Assembly: GCF_004138165.1 (NCBI RefSeq)
Contig: NZ_RYFF01000025.1
Span: 22,099 to 86,098 of the forward strand
DNA: 64,000 nt
Direction: 5' to 3'
Source of the DNA: Candidatus Chloroploca sp. Khr17
GTDB taxonomy: Bacteria; Chloroflexota; Chloroflexia; Chloroflexales; Chloroflexaceae
Part shown: in pieces, positions 62,158 to 64,000 of the stretch
How the letters are laid out: every line of letters starts with the position of its first letter
How positions within the stretch are numbered: the first letter of the stretch is position 1
The notes under the pieces: model-generated
The model's input: only the letters and a program-made list of their open reading frames with translations
Database searches by the model: none
Told to the model about the DNA's origin: nothing
Made by a program: the position numbers and the translations under genes

Positions 62158-62385
62158 CATAACGGGCCATATGCCGGTGATGGGCGGCACAGCCCACTCG
62201 ACCAGCGCTTCGCCCATCGCCTGGCCGCCGATCAGCACCGCGAGCAGATCCTGGGGCACACCGGCCTCGGTGAGCAGTGCAGCGGCCCGCAGGGCACAAA
62301 GGCGTGCTCGCTCGGAGGGCTTGTGGTCGACGCGTTGCCCGCCAGCAGCGCGGCGCAGGGCTTGCGCACCGTTACGCCACGACCG
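62158..62385 (-). pseudogene. Aldehyde dehydrogenase fragment
   Basis: About 75 codons read WRNGAQALRRAAGGQRVDHK, PSERARLCALRAAALLTEAG, VPQDLLAVLIGGQAMGEALV. This follows the NAD-binding segment of aldehyde dehydrogenases (GNAVVxKPSE...ALRAAxLLxEAGVPxxLxxVVxGxGxxGEALV). The frame starts after a stop at 62386 and is cut off at the palindrome at 62157, so both ends are missing. It overlaps the 3' end of the membrane-protein gene by 14 bases. Assignment is by pattern only. Confidence 0.5.
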
Positions 62386-63049
62386 CTACGGGAGCGGGAC
62401 AGGGCGCAGCGGCAAAGTGGTACGTGGCCCGTATCAATGCCGCGAGCAGCAGCACCTCGCCGGTGTTGACCAGGGCGTTGGCCAGCCAGGGGTTGGGCAC
62501 TGCGACGACGCTCAGGGTATACAGCGCGGCCAGTGCGATCCAGGGCCAGCGCGCTCGCAGCGCGATCGCCCCGCCATAGATCATCGCCCCGAGTAGGGTC
62601 ATGATCGCCCCGACCGGCGGGCCGCTGGGGTGGGCGTGGGAGTAGAGCAGAAGGTCGTTGCGGTAGCTGGGTGCTAGCTCGAGCAGCAGCACCTCGCCGC
62701 GCAAGCCAAGGGCAAAGGTCGCGGCGGCGAGGATCAGGGTGCTGATCAACGCGATGGAGTGGTGGGCCCAGCGCACGTCAGCCCCGCGGGCCAGCAGCAG
62801 CATGCCCACAAGCATCGGCGGGAGTACCAGCGCGTGGAGCATGAAGCGCACCCAGTTGAGGGTGATGAGCAGCGATCCTTCACCGAGCAGGCTGCCCAGG
62901 GCGATCACCAGGTTGTCATAGACGAGGGCGAGCAGGGTCGGCATGATCAAGGCGAGGGCGAGCGTGGGTGCCATCCGCAAGCGGTAGAGTCCGATGCCTG
63001 AGAGGACGAGGGTAAACATCGCGCAGAGCAAGTACATTGCGGTGAACAT
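62372..63049 (-). CDS. Polytopic membrane protein of unknown function
   Basis: 225 residues, about seven hydrophobic segments (MYLLCAMFTLVLSGIGLY, LALALIMPTLLALVYDNLV, FMLHALVLPPMLVGMLLLA, IALISTLILAAATFALG, GAIMTLLGAMIYGGAIAL, WIALAALYTLSVVAV, LVNTGEVLLLAALI). A polar loop, SHAHPSGPPVG, lies on one side. I do not recognise a family. AGGAGG lies eight bases before the ATG, so it is likely expressed. Confidence 0.6.
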   Translation of the reverse strand: MFTAMYLLCAMFTLVLSGIGLYRLRMAPTLALALIMPTLLALVYDNLVIALGSLLGEGSLLITLNWVRFMLHALVLPPMLVGMLLLARGADVRWAHHSIALISTLILAAATFALGLRGEVLLLELAPSYRNDLLLYSHAHPSGPPVGAIMTLLGAMIYGGAIALRARWPWIALAALYTLSVVAVPNPWLANALVNTGEVLLLAALIRATYHFAAAPCPAPVAVVA

Positions 63050-63596
63050 CTCAGGATCCTCCTTTGATGTTGAAGTGTGAACAGTTACCCGCTCACCTCT
63101 GGGCCGACGGCCAGTTCAACCTCGCAAGTTGTACAGCCAGATGCCCGGAACGACCTTAGCGGAACGCAGTGACCCATGCGTGAGTGGGTAAGTGGCGAGT
63201 GGGGCAGGGGGCAGTTGCACTCCCTAAACATGATCAACGAGCACATTATCTTACATGTAATGTAGTTTTACATATATTCTAAAGCTTGTCAATATGCATT
63301 TAAATTGTGATTATACATGCAAATTATTTTGGGATTGTGCTCGTTCATAAACGGCAACAATCAGATATTATTACAGTTTAAATCACTTTTATTGTTCGTA
63401 TATAGCAGTCCTACTTGGGCTGTATACAGGCGTGTCGGCTTATGAATATAAAAACCATTAGCCGGCACTTCGGAGCAGCTCGTCGACTTCTCAGACAGCC
63501 TCGTAGATAATCCTTGTTTGTTGCGCTATCCTCAGCATCAAAAAGGTTTGCGGGTTATTATAATAAAGAAAAAGGGTATGTACAGAAAGGGACGTG
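63050..63596. other. Gene-free region with AT-rich island
   Basis: No gene is supported here. From about 63235 to 63415 base composition drops sharply (long A/T runs, ATTTAAATTG, TATTATTACAG) in an otherwise GC-rich window. It contains the palindrome TTACATGTAA at 63251-63260. At 63425-63475 a short piece (GTCGGCTTATGAATATAAAA, then GCCGGCACTTCGG) resembles the ends of the modular repeat without its centre. A TATAAT at 63559-63564 is a possible -10 for the next gene. Confidence 0.5.
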
Positions 63597-64000
63597 ATGA
63601 TGAGCTTTCAGAATGCGCTCGGCCAACCAGTTGGCTCGCCCGTACCAGAGTGGAAGCCGCCGCCAATTCCACCCCACACGCCGCTTGCGGGACGCTACTG
63701 TGACCTCGAACCCCTCGATCCTGACCGCCATGCGCAAGAGTTGTATGCGGCTATCTCGGCTGATGGTGAGGGCCGGATGTGGACCTACCTGCCGTATGGC
63801 CCGTTCCCGACCTTTGCCGCCTATCGTGCCTGGATAGACCATCCGTGCCCCGATGCTGATGCCCAGTTCTATGCCATCCGGGCCGGTGTGAACAGGCGCG
63901 CCTGTGGGGTCGCCTGTTACCGAAGCATCGCGCCGACGGCGGGGAGCCTTGAAGTGGCGCATGTTGCGTTTGCGCCTGAGCTTCAGCGTACGCCAGCCGC
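63597..64000 (+). CDS. GNAT (RimJ/RimL-type) acetyltransferase, 5' part
   Basis: At least 134 residues, running off the window. GRYCDLEPLDPDRHAQELYA, DGEGRMWTYLPYGPFPTFAA, FYAIRAGVNRRACGVACYRS and LEVAHVAFAPELQRTPAA match the RimL-like group often annotated as ribosomal-protein or aminoglycoside-type acetyltransferases. The acetyl-CoA loop should lie just past the window. AAAGGG precedes ATGATG at 63597; either Met may start. Confidence 0.85.
   Translation, partial: MMSFQNALGQPVGSPVPEWKPPPIPPHTPLAGRYCDLEPLDPDRHAQELYAAISADGEGRMWTYLPYGPFPTFAAYRAWIDHPCPDADAQFYAIRAGVNRRACGVACYRSIAPTAGSLEVAHVAFAPELQRTPA

Noticed and set aside
61964..62299. Minus-strand open frame, 111 codons
   Set aside because: It runs through a palindromic repeat in a different frame from the aldehyde dehydrogenase fragment and shows no family pattern.

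Overview
The window looks like a stretch of chromosome from a bacterium of the Chloroflexota, probably a filamentous phototroph-type Chloroflexales relative. This is inferred from gene content (many PAS, HAMP and Cache histidine kinases, SulP with ArsR, a translin homologue, HEAT-repeat and lamin-tail proteins), moderately high GC and compact housekeeping operons. It is not shown by any rRNA gene, and none is present. Core genes include pnp (partial), rpsO, three tRNAs (Phe-GAA, Val-TAC, Leu-GAG), trpG/pabA, nth, an adenylate kinase, gatA, serS and a panE-type reductase.

Layout. 1-2.3 kb: rpsO-pnp operon and a three-tRNA operon, both on the minus strand, the latter with a perfect consensus promoter. 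2.4-7.2 kb: tail-to-tail response regulator and HisKA_2 kinase, trpG, a fumarylacetoacetase-family hydrolase and a LapA-type membrane protein. 7.2-11.1 kb: a tightly overlapped cluster of two methyltransferases, a small EamA/SMR-like transporter and a large polytopic membrane protein. 11.2-22.2 kb: CBS protein, ABC substrate-binding lipoprotein, an APH-type kinase, an ArsR-SulP pair, a TIGR04282 glycosyltransferase with nth and a CinA-like protein, a lamin-tail protein, adenylate kinase and translin. 22.4-30.2 kb: two-component genes, a degenerate cyclase-like protein, an SH3 protein, a secreted duplicated-domain protein with its RR/HK pair, and MFS/MarR. 30.3-36.4 kb: methyltransferase, holin-4-family protein, GNAT, the cored remains of a restriction-modification pair, an alpha/beta hydrolase, a CcrM-type DNA methyltransferase and a solitary Phd antitoxin.

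36.4-43 kb is the most unusual operon. A secreted clostripain (C11)-like protein that lacks the catalytic His and Cys is followed 15 bases later by a 1247-residue ATPase-like/HEAT-repeat protein whose P-loop lysine is replaced by arginine. 43-49.4 kb carries gatA, two NUDIX genes, a membrane protein, serS, a panE-type gene and a Tat-exported low-GC protein. 49.5-59.8 kb carries a U32 (RlhA-like) protein and its partner, a Cache/GAF kinase with a REC-kinase hybrid, and a lytic transglycosylase. 59.9-64 kb is looser: methyltransferases, a decayed aldehyde dehydrogenase, a membrane protein, an AT-rich island and the start of a GNAT gene.

Between genes the window is full of inverted repeats. One set is long, perfect, terminator-like hairpins, many with a GCCAGC-n3-5-GCTGGC tip. 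Another is a modular, MITE-like family of 100-170 bp with GGAGTGCCG ends and interchangeable palindromic cores (1753, 28151, 52834, 60728).
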